Shown: positions 38,585 to 47,972, numbered from the stretch's first letter. The stretch: 64,000 nt of DNA from an uncultured Pelagibacteraceae bacterium (GCA_902588965.1 CACIRD010000004.1:124001-188000), one strand, 5' to 3'. Program-made: numbers and translations. Notes: generated by a model from the sequence alone, not told the origin.

Positions 38585-38953
38585 CTATTCCCAATCTAAG
38601 GCTCCTTTTTTCCATTCATAAATAAAACCAACTGTTAAAATAGATAAGAAAATCATCATAGAAACAAAACCAAAGACACCTATTTTTCCTAATGATATTG
38701 CCCATGGAAACAAAAAGGCTATTTCTAAATCAAATATAATAAATAATATCGCTACCAAATAAAACCTTACATCAAACTCCATTCTTGAATCTTCAAAAGG
38801 TTCAAAACCACATTCATATGCTGACAACTTTTCCGGGTCAGGGTTTTTTGGAGAAAATATAAAATTTACTAGTATAAAAGATACACTTAGCCCAAAGGCA
38901 ATTATTATAAATAATATTATCGGCAAATATTCTTTTAAAAAATCAGTAAACAT
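38585..38953 (-). CDS. nuoA: NADH-quinone oxidoreductase subunit A
   Basis: First gene of the Complex I operon; a small three-helix membrane subunit of 122 residues. The cytosolic loop [20 protein letters not shown] carries the conserved Cys that switches in the active/deactive transition, followed by [21 protein letters not shown]. The AT-rich region upstream (to tRNA-Asp) should contain the nuo promoter, but I could not choose a convincing -35/-10 pair. Confidence 0.96.
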   Translation of the reverse strand: MFTDFLKEYLPIILFIIIAFGLSVSFILVNFIFSPKNPDPEKLSAYECGFEPFEDSRMEFDVRFYLVAILFIIFDLEIAFLFPWAISLGKIGVFGFVSMMIFLSILTVGFIYEWKKGALDWE

Positions 38954-39050
38954 ATAATTATATATAGTTTTTTTTGATGTAATTGTAAGCTATGTTTAAG
39001 TCACACTTATCAACATTATTATCCTAAAATGAGAACTATTATCAGTTAAA

Positions 39051-39127
39051 TGGCGGGAGTGACGGGACTCGAACCCGCGACCTATCGCGTGACAGGCGAT
39101 CGCTCTAACCAACTGAGCTACACCCCC
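39051..39127 (-). tRNA. tRNA-Asp (GTC)
   Basis: A complete cloverleaf can be drawn on the minus strand: 7-bp acceptor stem (one G-U pair), D arm with AGCTCAGTTGGTTAGAGC, anticodon stem ATCGC/GCGAT with loop CTGTCAC giving anticodon GTC, and T arm with GGTTCGAGTCC. CCA is encoded. The ORF at 38996-39214 in the track is a translation artefact of this and the next tRNA. Confidence 0.96.
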
Positions 39128-39131
39128 ATTT

Positions 39132-39207
39132 TGGTGGGCAGTAAAGGACTCGAACCTTTGACCCCCTCGGTGTAAACGAGATGCTCTACCAACTGAGCTA
39201 ACCGCCC
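39132..39207 (-). tRNA. tRNA-Val (TAC)
   Basis: Cloverleaf on the minus strand with acceptor GGGCGGT/ACTGCCC, D arm AGCTCAGTTGGTAGAGC, anticodon loop TTTACAC (anticodon TAC) and T arm GGTTCGAGTCC; CCA is encoded. It lies 4 bp upstream of tRNA-Asp in transcription order and about 50 bp downstream of lon, so the two tRNAs are probably one transcript. Confidence 0.96.
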
Positions 39208-39256
39208 AAAACAATGGGTACTAATACATCAACGTTTCCTTAAAGTAAATTATTAA

Positions 39257-41644
39257 TTATTGAATACTAGCTTGAGATTTATCTACTTTTTTTCCATCAG
39301 ATAATTTGTCAACTTCAACCCATTCCACTCGTTTAAGATCTTTTGTTAGAGCATATTTAATTACATCATCTACGATATCGACCGTAGTAATTTTAATATC
39401 CTCTTTAACTTTTTTTGGAATGTCGATTAGGTCTTTTTCATTGTCTTTTGGTATAAGCACTTCTTTTATACCAGCTCTGTGAGCAGCAAGCATTTTTTCT
39501 TTTAGTCCACCTATTGGCAATACTTGTCCGGTAATTGTTACCTCACCTGTCATTGCTATATCTTTTCTAACAGGCACTTTTGTTATTGATGAAACAATAG
39601 AAGTTACCATTGCAATTCCTGCTGAAGGACCATCTTTTGGTGTCGCTCCTTCAGGAACATGGATGTGAAAATCTTTCTTCTCAAAAATTGGAGGTATTAT
39701 TCCAAAGTCCAAGCTCTTAGACCTAACATATGACTTGGCTGCTTTAACTGACTCTTGCATAACATCTCCTAACTTTCCAGTAATTTGCATTCTTCCCTTA
39801 CCCGGCATATTAACTGTTTCAATTTTTAATATTTCTCCACCAAATTCAGTCCATGCTAGACCGGTTACAACTCCAACTTTATCTTGATTTTCAAGTTCTC
39901 CAAATTTGTATTTTTTAACACCCAAAAAATCATTCAAATTTTTTTCATTTATTTTTACTTTAGTTTCTTCTTTATTAACAACTTTTTTTACAACTTTTCT
40001 AGTTATTTTAGAAATTTCTCTTTCTAAATTTCTAACACCTGACTCTCTTGTGTAATTACGTATTACTTCTTTTATAGTTCCATCTGATAAATCCATCTCG
40101 CCTTCTTTTACTCCATTTTCTTTAATAGTTTTTGGTAAAAGAAATTTATTTGCAATATTAATTTTTTCATCTTCTGTATATCCAGGAATTCTTATTACTT
40201 CCATTCTGTCCAACAAAGGAGGTAATATATTTAATGTGTTAGCTGTTGTTACAAACATTACATCAGAAAGATCGTAATCAACTTCTAGGTAATGATCATT
40301 AAAAGTTGTATTTTGTTCTGGATCTAAAGCCTCTAGTAAAGCAGATGAAGGATCACCACGATAATCGTTTCCAACTTTATCTATTTCATCAAGTAGAAAA
40401 AGTGGATTTTTTGTTCCAGCTTTTTTCATCATTTGAATAATTTTACCTGGCAAAGATCCAATATAAGTTCTTCTATGACCTCTAACTTCCGCCTCATCTC
40501 TTATTCCACCTAAAGACATTCTTACAAATTGTCTGTTAGTAGCTTTCGCAATTGATTTACCAAGAGATGTTTTTCCAACACCTGGTGGACCAACCAAGCA
40601 AAGTATAGGTCCTTTAATTTTTTCCATTCTTTTTTGAACAGCTAAAAATTCTATAATTCTCTCTTTAACCTTTTCTAAACCAAAATGATCCTCATCCAAA
40701 GTTTTAAGAGCTTTATTTAAATCAATATCAACCTTATCTTTTTTGTACCAAGGTATGTCAATCATCCAGTCAAGATAATTTCTTACAACTGTAGCTTCGG
40801 CTGACATTGGACTCATGTTTCTAAGTTTTTTTAATTCTGACATACATTTTTTCTGTACCTCTTTTGGCATTTTTGCTTTCAATATAGCTTTATTTAAATT
40901 TGATGTTTCATCCTTACCATCTTCTATCTCACCAAGTTCTTTTTGAATCGCCTTTAATTGCTCATTCAAATAATATTCTCTTTGGGTTTTTTCCATTTGA
41001 GTTTTAACTCTGCCTCTTATTCTTTTTTCAACTCCTATGATGCTTGTTTCATTTTCCATTATTTTTATTACAGCATTTAATCTTTTTTTAATGTCTGAAA
41101 GTTCAAAAATTTGTTGTTTTTCAGAAATACTAGTATTTAAATGAGATGCAATATTGTCGGCTATTTGAGAGGCGTCTTTTAGTTGTTTGATGCTATTTAT
41201 TGTTTCGCTCGGTATTTTTTTATTTACAGATGTTAGTTTTTCTAATCTTCTAATTGCAGTATTAGCCAAAGGCATTAAATCTTCATCTTTGTTTTTTTGA
41301 TCTTCAAAGTTTTCAAAACTTGAAGTAATGAATTTTTCATTATCTTTAAAATCTATTATTTTAACTCTTTTACCTCCTTCAACCAAAACTTTTACAGTTC
41401 CATCTGGTAGTTTCAAAAGTTGAAGAATATTACTTTCACAACCATAAATAAAAACATCATTTTTTTTTGGATCATCAACTTCTGAATTTTTTTGGGTAAC
41501 AAGTACAATTTTTTTATCTTGTTTCATTGCTTCATTAAGAGCATTAATCGATTTATCTCTTCCGACAAAAAGTGGGATCACCATACTAGGAAATACAACT
41601 ATGTCTCTTAATGGTAAGAGTGGTAATGTAACTTTAACTTCCAT
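39257..41644 (-). CDS. lon: ATP-dependent protease Lon
   Basis: AAA+ serine protease degrading misfolded and regulatory proteins in the cytosol. The N-terminal substrate-binding domain starts LPLLPLRDIVVFPSMVIPLF. Walker A is GPPGVGKTS (about residue 355), Walker B FLLDEIDKV, and the protease domain has PKDGPSAGIAM with the catalytic Ser and a downstream catalytic Lys in GGLKEKMLAA. The 795-residue length is standard. It follows clpX by about 60 bp, the conserved tig-clpP-clpX-lon order. The hupA/HU gene that often follows lon is absent here. Confidence 0.97.
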   Translation of the reverse strand: MEVKVTLPLLPLRDIVVFPSMVIPLFVGRDKSINALNEAMKQDKKIVLVTQKNSEVDDPKKNDVFIYGCESNILQLLKLPDGTVKVLVEGGKRVKIIDFKDNEKFITSSFENFEDQKNKDEDLMPLANTAIRRLEKLTSVNKKIPSETINSIKQLKDASQIADNIASHLNTSISEKQQIFELSDIKKRLNAVIKIMENETSIIGVEKRIRGRVKTQMEKTQREYYLNEQLKAIQKELGEIEDGKDETSNLNKAILKAKMPKEVQKKCMSELKKLRNMSPMSAEATVVRNYLDWMIDIPWYKKDKVDIDLNKALKTLDEDHFGLEKVKERIIEFLAVQKRMEKIKGPILCLVGPPGVGKTSLGKSIAKATNRQFVRMSLGGIRDEAEVRGHRRTYIGSLPGKIIQMMKKAGTKNPLFLLDEIDKVGNDYRGDPSSALLEALDPEQNTTFNDHYLEVDYDLSDVMFVTTANTLNILPPLLDRMEVIRIPGYTEDEKINIANKFLLPKTIKENGVKEGEMDLSDGTIKEVIRNYTRESGVRNLEREISKITRKVVKKVVNKEETKVKINEKNLNDFLGVKKYKFGELENQDKVGVVTGLAWTEFGGEILKIETVNMPGKGRMQITGKLGDVMQESVKAAKSYVRSKSLDFGIIPPIFEKKDFHIHVPEGATPKDGPSAGIAMVTSIVSSITKVPVRKDIAMTGEVTITGQVLPIGGLKEKMLAAHRAGIKEVLIPKDNEKDLIDIPKKVKEDIKITTVDIVDDVIKYALTKDLKRVEWVEVDKLSDGKKVDKSQASIQ

Positions 41645-41706
41645 ACCCTAAATATGGTTATAATTATAAATAATGCAATAGATATTTCAAATTTATTAAC
41701 TGATTT

Positions 41707-42978
41707 CTAAGCAGCTGTGGTTTTGGTTGACTTATTCTTTTGATTTGAGCTTTTAGAATGTACTATGATTGGTTGTGAGTGTCCTTTAACCGCACCTATG
41801 TCGACGATTACTTCTTGCACATTCTCTAAGCTTGGTAATTCAAACATTGTTTTTAATAGTATATTTTCTAATATTGACCTTAAACCCCTTGCGCCGGTTT
41901 TTTTTGAAATAGCTTTTAATGCTATTTCCTTAATTGAATTTTCTTTAAAAATAAGTTTAGCACCCTCTAGTTTAAATAATTCTTGATATTGTTTTATTAG
42001 TGAATTTTTTGGCTCTTGTAATATCTTGACTAAAGATTTTTCATCTAAATCCTCTAAAGTAGATATTATTGGAAGTCTTCCAATAAATTCTGGAATTAAA
42101 CCATATTTAAGTAAATCCTCTGGTTCAAGTGTCTTCATCCATTCACCTACTTTCTTGTCATCACTGCTTTTTACTTCTGCACTAAAACCTATGGAAGTGC
42201 CTTTATCTCTCTGGGAAATTATTTTGTCTAGTCCTGCAAAAGCCCCTCCACATATAAATAAGATGTTCGTCGTATCTACCTGTAAGAACTCCTGTTGAGG
42301 ATGTTTTCTTCCTCCTTGTGGCGGAACACTTGCAACGGTTCCTTCCATAATTTTCAATAAAGCTTGCTGCACTCCTTCACCAGATACATCTCTTGTAATT
42401 GAAGGGTTTTCAGATTTTCTACTTATCTTATCGACTTCGTCTATGTAGACTATGCCTCTTTGAGCTTTTTCAACGTTATAATCTGCTGCTTGTAATAATT
42501 TTAAAATAATATTTTCAACATCTTCACCAACATATCCAGCCTCTGTTAATGTTGTTGCATCAGCCATTGTAAAAGGCACATCTAATATTCTTGCTAAAGT
42601 TTGTGCTAATAATGTTTTTCCGCACCCAGTTGGTCCAACCAACAAGATATTTGATTTTGCTAACTCAACAGATTTACTAGTTTTATTTTCATAGTTTAAT
42701 CTTTTATAATGATTGTGTACTGCTACAGATAGAACTTCTTTTGCATATTTTTGTCCTATAACATAATCGTCAAGAACTGAACAAATCTCTTTTGGAGATG
42801 GTAGTCCATCCTGATGTTTTACCAGTGTATCTTTGTTTTCTTCTTTAATAATATCCATGCAAAGTTCAACACATTCATCACAGATAAATACAGTTGGTCC
42901 TGCAATTAACTTTCTTACCTCATGCTGGCTTTTGCCACAAAAAGAACAGTAAAGAATATTTTTATTATTGTTACTCAT
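41707..42978 (-). CDS. clpX: ATP-dependent Clp protease ATP-binding subunit ClpX
   Basis: Unfoldase partner of ClpP. The N-terminal zinc-binding domain is [18 protein letters not shown] and ICDECVELC. The AAA+ module has Walker [13 protein letters not shown], Walker [11 protein letters not shown], a pore loop in [11 protein letters not shown], and the ClpP-docking IGF-type loop appears as IGFSAEV. The 423-residue length is normal. It lies 88 bp after clpP. Confidence 0.97.
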   Translation of the reverse strand: MSNNNKNILYCSFCGKSQHEVRKLIAGPTVFICDECVELCMDIIKEENKDTLVKHQDGLPSPKEICSVLDDYVIGQKYAKEVLSVAVHNHYKRLNYENKTSKSVELAKSNILLVGPTGCGKTLLAQTLARILDVPFTMADATTLTEAGYVGEDVENIILKLLQAADYNVEKAQRGIVYIDEVDKISRKSENPSITRDVSGEGVQQALLKIMEGTVASVPPQGGRKHPQQEFLQVDTTNILFICGGAFAGLDKIISQRDKGTSIGFSAEVKSSDDKKVGEWMKTLEPEDLLKYGLIPEFIGRLPIISTLEDLDEKSLVKILQEPKNSLIKQYQELFKLEGAKLIFKENSIKEIALKAISKKTGARGLRSILENILLKTMFELPSLENVQEVIVDIGAVKGHSQPIIVHSKSSNQKNKSTKTTAA

Positions 42979-43066
42979 AATTTTTAAAACGAATCAATTA
43001 GATACTTTATTATAGTTAACTTATAGTAATCAAGCATAGGTTGAGCTTTATTCTATATGTTGTGAA

Positions 43067-43675
43067 TTATTCTCTTTTTTCTACAACTTCATCTATTAAA
43101 CCAAAATCTTTTGCATTTTCTGGTGTCATAAAATTATCTCTCTCCAGTGCAATTTTTATTTCCTCAACAGACTTTCCAGTATGTTTTGAGTAGATTTCAT
43201 TTAATCTTTTTTTTAAGGATAAAACTTCATTAGCATGAATTTCAATATCTGTTGCTTGGCCTTGGAAACCCGCAGAAGGTTGGTGGACCATAATCCTCGA
43301 ATTAGGTAAGGAAAATCTTTTTCCTTTTTTTCCAGCAGATAGTAAAAAAGAACCCATAGAAGCTGCTTGGCCAATACACAAAGTTGAGACATCAGGTTTT
43401 ATATACTGCATTGTATCATAAATTCCCAAACCAGCAGTTACCAATCCTCCAGGGCTATTTATATAAAAGTATATTTCTTTTTTTGGATTTTCTGACTCTA
43501 AAAACAAAAGTTGGGCTGTTGCTAAAGATGCAACTTGATCATTAATTGGACCAGTCAAAAAAACTATTCTTTCTTTTAAAAGCCTTGAGTAAATATCATA
43601 TGCCCTTTCTCCTCTGCTCGATTGCTCCACAACCATTGGGATAAGAGTATTAAGATGTTCAGGTATTTTATTCAT
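43067..43675 (-). CDS. clpP: ATP-dependent Clp protease proteolytic subunit
   Basis: Barrel-forming serine protease working with ClpX. The catalytic Ser is in [14 protein letters not shown], the His in [13 protein letters not shown], and the Asp lies in the later [17 protein letters not shown] region. The 202-residue length is typical, with the propeptide-like N-terminus [20 protein letters not shown]. It lies 32 bp after tig and is co-directional with it. Confidence 0.97.
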   Translation of the reverse strand: MNKIPEHLNTLIPMVVEQSSRGERAYDIYSRLLKERIVFLTGPINDQVASLATAQLLFLESENPKKEIYFYINSPGGLVTAGLGIYDTMQYIKPDVSTLCIGQAASMGSFLLSAGKKGKRFSLPNSRIMVHQPSAGFQGQATDIEIHANEVLSLKKRLNEIYSKHTGKSVEEIKIALERDNFMTPENAKDFGLIDEVVEKRE

Positions 43676-43707
43676 AACTTGATTCGTTATACTTATACAA
43701 CTTGTGA

Positions 43708-45123
43708 TTACTTTTTGCTAACTTTTTTTGTTTTTATAGACTTCTTTTTTGGGGTTTTTGATTTTTTTGAAGTTTCTTTGTTTGCATCTGGTAGATTATT
43801 ATCCTCATGATTATGATGTTCTTTTAAATGTTTATCGTTTTCATCCTTTAAAAGTTTTTCTGCTTCTTTTTTATCAATACTTTTTTTTGTTATTTTTGCT
43901 TTTGATTTTATTAATTTCAAAATTTTTTCTTCATAAATAGTACCCCTTAAACTTGCTACTGCACCAGGATTTTTTTTAAAATATTCCATTAAAAATTTTT
44001 CTTGTCCAGGCATAGATCTTATCTGTTTTTGGATTTCATTTTGAATTTCGCTTTCTTCAACTTTAATTTTATTTTGTTCTCCAAATTCATTTAAAATTAA
44101 TCCCACTTTAATTCTATCTTTAGCTTTTCTTTCAAAAAATTTTCTTTTTGATTTTATTTCATTTTCTTTAAGTCCTTGAGAAAGTATCTTAATTTCCTCT
44201 TCTAATAGATTTTCTGGTATCTCTTCTAATTTATATTTTTCTATTTGATTTAAAATTTGCTTTTTAGACAACATGGCTAGAGAGTTATTATATTCCTCAT
44301 TAATTTGTTTTTCTAATAGAGTTTTTAAATCATTTAAATCTTTTGCACCTAAACCTTTTGCAAATTCATCGTCAATTTCAATTTCTTTAGGTTTTTTGAC
44401 TGAATTAATTTTGCAAACAAAAATAGCTTCTTTTTTTACTAATTCTTTTTCTGGAAAATTTTCTGGTAAATTTACTTTAACATTTACAACTTCATTTTTT
44501 TTACATTTCAATAATTGTTTATCAAAACCTTTTATAAATAAATCTCTACCGATTTCTAATTGAGTATTTTTACCTTCGCTTCCTTTAAAATCTTTACCAT
44601 CTACGGTAGCTTTATAATCAAATATTACAAGATCACCTTCGTTGGCAACTTTTGCTGCATCAACATCGATAAAATTTTTTTGATTTTTTGCAATTTCAGT
44701 TATTCTTTTATCAACTTCTTTTTTATCAATCGTAACTTCATATTCGTCTACTTTCAAATTATTTAAAGATTTAAGATCTATTTTTGGAAGTTCTGTAACT
44801 GAAATTATATATTCTAAATCTTTATCTTCACCAAAGGTTTTTAAATCAATTTTAGGCTGACCAGCAGGCTTTATTTTATTTTCAGTTAATGCTTTAGTAG
44901 TTGTGTCTTTTAATATTTTATCTAGCACTTCTCCAAAAATAGCTTGGCCAAATTGCCTTCTCAGTACTTCTTTTGGAACCTTGCCTGGTCTAAAACCTTT
45001 TATTTGAACATTTTTTGAAATTTCTTCATACTTTTCATTTATATGCCCACTTAAAGTTTTTTTATCTACAAATACTTTAAGATCTTTGTTTAGGCCTTTT
45101 TTATTTTGAATAGTTACTTTCAT
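43708..45123 (-). CDS. tig: trigger factor (ribosome-associated chaperone, prolyl isomerase)
   Basis: Binds nascent chains at the ribosome exit. The ribosome-binding N-terminal domain includes [17 protein letters not shown]. The FKBP-type isomerase domain follows around residues 150-235 ([16 protein letters not shown]), and a long helical C-terminal chaperone domain covers the rest. At 471 residues it is a little longer than most because of a very basic, His- and Lys-rich tail (from about residue 425, [12 protein letters not shown] then runs of KK). tRNA-Leu lies directly upstream. Confidence 0.95.
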   Translation of the reverse strand: MKVTIQNKKGLNKDLKVFVDKKTLSGHINEKYEEISKNVQIKGFRPGKVPKEVLRRQFGQAIFGEVLDKILKDTTTKALTENKIKPAGQPKIDLKTFGEDKDLEYIISVTELPKIDLKSLNNLKVDEYEVTIDKKEVDKRITEIAKNQKNFIDVDAAKVANEGDLVIFDYKATVDGKDFKGSEGKNTQLEIGRDLFIKGFDKQLLKCKKNEVVNVKVNLPENFPEKELVKKEAIFVCKINSVKKPKEIEIDDEFAKGLGAKDLNDLKTLLEKQINEEYNNSLAMLSKKQILNQIEKYKLEEIPENLLEEEIKILSQGLKENEIKSKRKFFERKAKDRIKVGLILNEFGEQNKIKVEESEIQNEIQKQIRSMPGQEKFLMEYFKKNPGAVASLRGTIYEEKILKLIKSKAKITKKSIDKKEAEKLLKDENDKHLKEHHNHEDNNLPDANKETSKKSKTPKKKSIKTKKVSKK

Positions 45124-45139
45124 TTTTTTTATATCTATT

Positions 45140-45224
45140 TGGTGGGCGAGAAGAGACTCGAACTCTTAAGCCTTGCGGCACTAGTTCCTAAGACTAGCGC
45201 GTATACCAATTCCGCCACTCGCCC
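45140..45224 (-). tRNA. tRNA-Leu (TAG)
   Basis: Class II tRNA on the minus strand: acceptor GGGCGAG/CTCGCCC, D arm with GGCGGAATTGGTATACGC, anticodon stem CTAGT/ACTAG with loop CTTAGGA (anticodon TAG), a variable arm TGCCGCAAGGC, and T arm GAGTTCGAGTCTC. CCA is encoded. It sits 16 bp upstream of tig, an arrangement also common in other alphaproteobacteria. Confidence 0.96.
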
Positions 45225-45288
45225 ACAATTATTGGGGTTTTATATATTATAGAACAAATTTGTCCAATCTGAATAATAGTGTTAAATA

Positions 45289-45558
45289 ATGTTTATGACT
45301 ACTTCTCCTTGTATAAGTATATGTAAAATGGATCCTAAAACAGGCCATTGCACTGGGTGTGCTAGGTCAAGTATAGAAAAAATAACTTGGAAGGAAAAAA
45401 ATACCTCTAAAGAGTGGAAATTAAATAATTTGAGAAATATTCAGAGCAGAATGTCAATTCAACAGTTGAAAACTTTTAAAGAATCTTATGCATATAAATG
45501 TAAAAATGGTATTTCATTAATTAAGAAAAAAAAACTCGAAGAAAATAAAATAAAATGA
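45289..45558 (+). CDS. DUF1289 family cysteine-motif protein
   Basis: An 89-residue protein of the DUF1289 family, recognised from PCISICKMDPKTGHCTGCARS: the C-x3-C-x8-C-x2-C arrangement near the N-terminus, followed by a W and a Lys-rich helix. The cysteine spacing suggests metal or Fe-S binding, but the function is not established. Two in-frame ATGs lie at 45289 and 45295; the second (MTTSPC) would fit the family equally well. Its stop overlaps the start of the next small membrane protein (ATGA). Confidence 0.8.
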   Translation: MFMTTSPCISICKMDPKTGHCTGCARSSIEKITWKEKNTSKEWKLNNLRNIQSRMSIQQLKTFKESYAYKCKNGISLIKKKKLEENKIK

Positions 45559-45728
45559 GTCAAATAACGTTAGTTGTAGTTATATATATATTGGGAATTA
45601 TTTTAGGAGCCTTTTTTCTAGATATTTGGAGTATTGATACTAGTGTCAAAAAAGGCCTGATTGGACTTGGATGGACAGCTTTATTTTTAATCGGTATTTT
45701 TTACGCAGACCGAGATAAAGAAAACTAA
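45555..45728 (+). CDS. small two-helix membrane protein (57 aa)
   Basis: Too short for the ORF track. The frame begins ATGAGTCAAATA, overlapping the stop of the DUF1289 gene by 4 bp (ATGA), which suggests coupled translation. The 57 residues contain two hydrophobic stretches, LVVVIYILGIILGAFFLDIW and IGLGWTALFLIGIFYA, joined by a short polar loop, and end in a charged tail DRDKEN. I do not recognise a family. The next gene starts 11 bp later, so the three genes are likely one operon. Confidence 0.6.
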   Translation: MSQITLVVVIYILGIILGAFFLDIWSIDTSVKKGLIGLGWTALFLIGIFYADRDKEN

Positions 45729-45739
45729 ACAATAATTTA

Positions 45740-46414
45740 ATGAATACTGGTCTTTTAAATCTTAACAAGAAAATTGTTAAATGTACAAAGTGTATTAGGC
45801 TAAGAACTTTTAGAAAAAAAATAGCTAAAATTAAAAGGAAGCAATATATTAATGAAACTTATTGGGGAAAACCGATAACAGGTTTTGGAGATACAAATGG
45901 TAAAATATTATTTGTGGGGCTGGCTCCAGCTGCGCATGGTGGAAATAGAACTGGAAGAGTTTTTACTGGTGATAAATCTTCAGATTTTTTATATAAGTGC
46001 TTATTTAATGCAAAAATATCAAATCAGCCTACATCAAAACATTTAAATGATGGTTTAAAATTAAAAAAAGCCTTTATTACAACTGCTTTGAAATGTGTTC
46101 CACCAGGAGATAAGCCTTTAAAAAAAGAATTAAATAATTGTTTTTATTATTTTAATAAGGAAATTAATCACTTAGAAAAATTGAAAGTTATAGTAGCTCT
46201 TGGAAAAATAGCTTTTGATGCTTGTGTTTATTTTTATAAACAAAACTATAATTTTTTTGATAAAATTAAATTTGGTCATAACAAAATTTATAAATTACCA
46301 AATAACATTTTACTAGTCGGTTGTTATCATCCAAGTCCCCGTAATGTTAATACTGGAAGAATTAATGAAAAAAAAATGACTAGACTATTTAAAAAAGTTT
46401 TAAAATTAAGCTGA
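45740..46414 (+). CDS. family 5 uracil-DNA glycosylase (UDGb type)
   Basis: Removes uracil and possibly other deaminated bases from DNA. Family 5 signatures are clear: VGLAPAAHGGNRTGRVFTGD as the water-activating motif, and VGCYHPSPRNVNTGR as the DNA-intercalation motif. The N-terminal CxxC (KCTKCIRLR) with later cysteines is consistent with the 4Fe-4S cluster of this family. The 224-residue length fits. The enzyme may matter in a genome with heavy AT bias, but that is inference. It is convergent with ybgC, 5 bp away. Confidence 0.88.
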   Translation: MNTGLLNLNKKIVKCTKCIRLRTFRKKIAKIKRKQYINETYWGKPITGFGDTNGKILFVGLAPAAHGGNRTGRVFTGDKSSDFLYKCLFNAKISNQPTSKHLNDGLKLKKAFITTALKCVPPGDKPLKKELNNCFYYFNKEINHLEKLKVIVALGKIAFDACVYFYKQNYNFFDKIKFGHNKIYKLPNNILLVGCYHPSPRNVNTGRINEKKMTRLFKKVLKLS

Positions 46415-46419
46415 GTAAT

Positions 46420-46815
46420 CTAATTTAAAAATTTTTCAAGAATATCTGGTATTTTTATAGGTTTTCCTTTTTCATTAACTGTAACTATTAAAACCTCAGC
46501 ATCTGTTATGATTTGATCATTTTTTTTTACAATTTGTTCCATTAGAAAAGATGATCTTGTACGCGATATTATCTTAGAAAAAATTTCTAATGTGTCCTCA
46601 AGTTTTGCTGGCATTAAGTATTCAATTTTACATGATTTTACAATTAATAATGTTTGGTATTTTTTTAATAAAATTTGATTACTTAAACCGTCAGAATTTA
46701 AAGCCTCAGTTCGTGCTCTTTCTAAAAATTTCAAGTAATTTGCGTAATAAACAACTCCACCTGAATCAGTATCCTCATAGTATACTTTTAACTTAAATTT
46801 AAATTCCTTCGACAT
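46420..46815 (-). CDS. ybgC: YbgC/4-hydroxybenzoyl-CoA thioesterase family acyl-CoA thioesterase
   Basis: Single hot-dog domain thioesterase of 131 residues. The signature YYEDTDSGGVVYYANYLKFLERAR is the classic YbgC active-site segment with the catalytic Asp. In many proteobacteria ybgC heads the tol-pal cell envelope operon; no tolQRAB genes adjoin it here, so its link to Tol-Pal cannot be inferred from context. Substrate is unknown; short or medium acyl-CoA is the family norm. Confidence 0.87.
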   Translation of the reverse strand: MSKEFKFKLKVYYEDTDSGGVVYYANYLKFLERARTEALNSDGLSNQILLKKYQTLLIVKSCKIEYLMPAKLEDTLEIFSKIISRTRSSFLMEQIVKKNDQIITDAEVLIVTVNEKGKPIKIPDILEKFLN

Positions 46816-46873
46816 AATTTAATGATATCAAAATATATTTAAATTTAATACTAATGAAATATAAAAACTATTT

Positions 46874-47014
46874 ATGAAAATTTATATTATTTGGTTGGTT
46901 GGTGTAATTTTATGGAATTTTGGTGTGCCAAATGCATCTCCACTAGAAGACGTTTTGGTGGCAATTCTCCTATCTTTTTTTTCTTTAATTTTAAAGAAAT
47001 ATACTCGTATTTAA
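46874..47014 (+). CDS. small hydrophobic protein (46 aa), hypothetical
   Basis: Absent from the ORF track because of its size. The frame runs ATG at 46874 to TAA at 47014 and encodes MKIYIIWLVGVILWNFGVPN followed by ASPLEDVLVAILLSFFSLIL and a basic end KKYTRI: two hydrophobic segments with a Pro/Asn turn and a basic C-terminus, a pattern typical of a real small membrane protein. It fills exactly the space between ybgC and the convergent DUF3047 gene. The 46891-47091 track ORF is in another frame. No known function. Confidence 0.55.
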   Translation: MKIYIIWLVGVILWNFGVPNASPLEDVLVAILLSFFSLILKKYTRI

Positions 47015-47656
47015 TTACTCAGATGAAAAATAAATATTTTGATAATATGATATCGCTAATAACTTTGAATTATCTGTGTCTGTCATTATAGCTACACCAT
47101 TAAGCTCATCTACTTCAAGGTTATGAAGTAATTTAAAGTCTTCTTTTACATTTGTTTTTACAGTAACCCATTCATTTAGATTTATTTTTGTAGTTGATAG
47201 CACAAAATCAATAGATTTTTTTGTGTAAGGACTTGGCCAATTTTTGTCTATTGATGAGTTGCTAGAAAAAACATAATTAATAGCTCTATTTGATAAAACT
47301 GTGGCACCTGTTTTTTTCACAACAAAGACTCTTGCAGCAAAATCATGGCCTTTTTTGCTATTTTCAACTATTCCAGAAAGATCTTTTTCAACCTTCCAAG
47401 TTATATTAATAAATGGAGTTTTGTTAAGGTCTATCAATATTTCTTTACCCAAACCTGAGCCTGTCCCTTTAGCTTCGGCTCTTATGAAGTTCCCTTTTTC
47501 ATTTGAACCAAAAGACCATTTAGTTTTGCCTTTAACTTTACGTTCTTTTAAATTTTTAAGTTCTGACTTTGTAAATTCAAATATTTTGACAACTTCAGAG
47601 TTTGCATAAGATGAAAGTATGAGAATAAAAAGGATAATTTTACAGAAAAATTTCAT
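47015..47656 (-). CDS. DUF3047 family exported protein
   Basis: A 213-residue protein with an N-terminal signal peptide (about residues 1-20, FCKIILFILILSSYANS). The mature part resembles DUF3047 proteins: PFINITWKVEK, GHDFAARVFVVKKTG and a C-terminal VAIMTDTDNSKLLAISYYQNIYF, suggesting a secreted beta-sandwich of unknown role. It stands alone on the minus strand between two short plus-strand genes. Confidence 0.72.
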   Translation of the reverse strand: MKFFCKIILFILILSSYANSEVVKIFEFTKSELKNLKERKVKGKTKWSFGSNEKGNFIRAEAKGTGSGLGKEILIDLNKTPFINITWKVEKDLSGIVENSKKGHDFAARVFVVKKTGATVLSNRAINYVFSSNSSIDKNWPSPYTKKSIDFVLSTTKINLNEWVTVKTNVKEDFKLLHNLEVDELNGVAIMTDTDNSKLLAISYYQNIYFSSE

Positions 47657-47765
47657 GTGTATGTAATATCTTAAGATAAAAATGATACAATAATAAAATT
47701 AAAATTTCACAGTTTAGACATTTTTAAGCCAATCAAAGATCTTATTTCTTGTATAAATTAGTCTT

Positions 47766-47972
47766 ATGAAAACACTTATATTATCCTTAATTTTAATTTT
47801 TTTGACAAATTGTAGCACTCACTCTGTAAAACTTGGAAAAAGATGCACTCAAATGGCTGAAGATAATACATATGAGAAATCTTTAATATGGTTTATTGAT
47901 AAAAGTAATTTAGATAATTTCGATCAAAAAATTAATAAAAAAAACTGTGAAATGAATGGAGAAAAAAGTTGA
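47766..47972 (+). CDS. small putative lipoprotein (68 aa)
   Basis: Begins with MKTLILSLILIFLTNCSTHS: a short signal sequence ending in a lipobox-like LTNC, so the mature protein would be lipid-anchored at Cys16. The rest is polar, with further cysteines at CTQ and KKNC. I recognise no family. Its stop overlaps a possible TTG start of the next small frame (TTGA), suggesting a two-gene unit. Confidence 0.55.
   Translation: MKTLILSLILIFLTNCSTHSVKLGKRCTQMAEDNTYEKSLIWFIDKSNLDNFDQKINKKNCEMNGEKS

Noticed and set aside
38996-39214. 72-residue minus-strand ORF in the track
   Set aside because: It is the translation of tRNA-Val and tRNA-Asp; SVGRASRL and GGVAQLVRA are well known artefacts of tRNA genes.
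46891-47091. 66-residue plus-strand ORF in the track
   Set aside because: It is out of frame with the more plausible 46-residue protein at 46874 and overlaps the DUF3047 gene; composition looks random.
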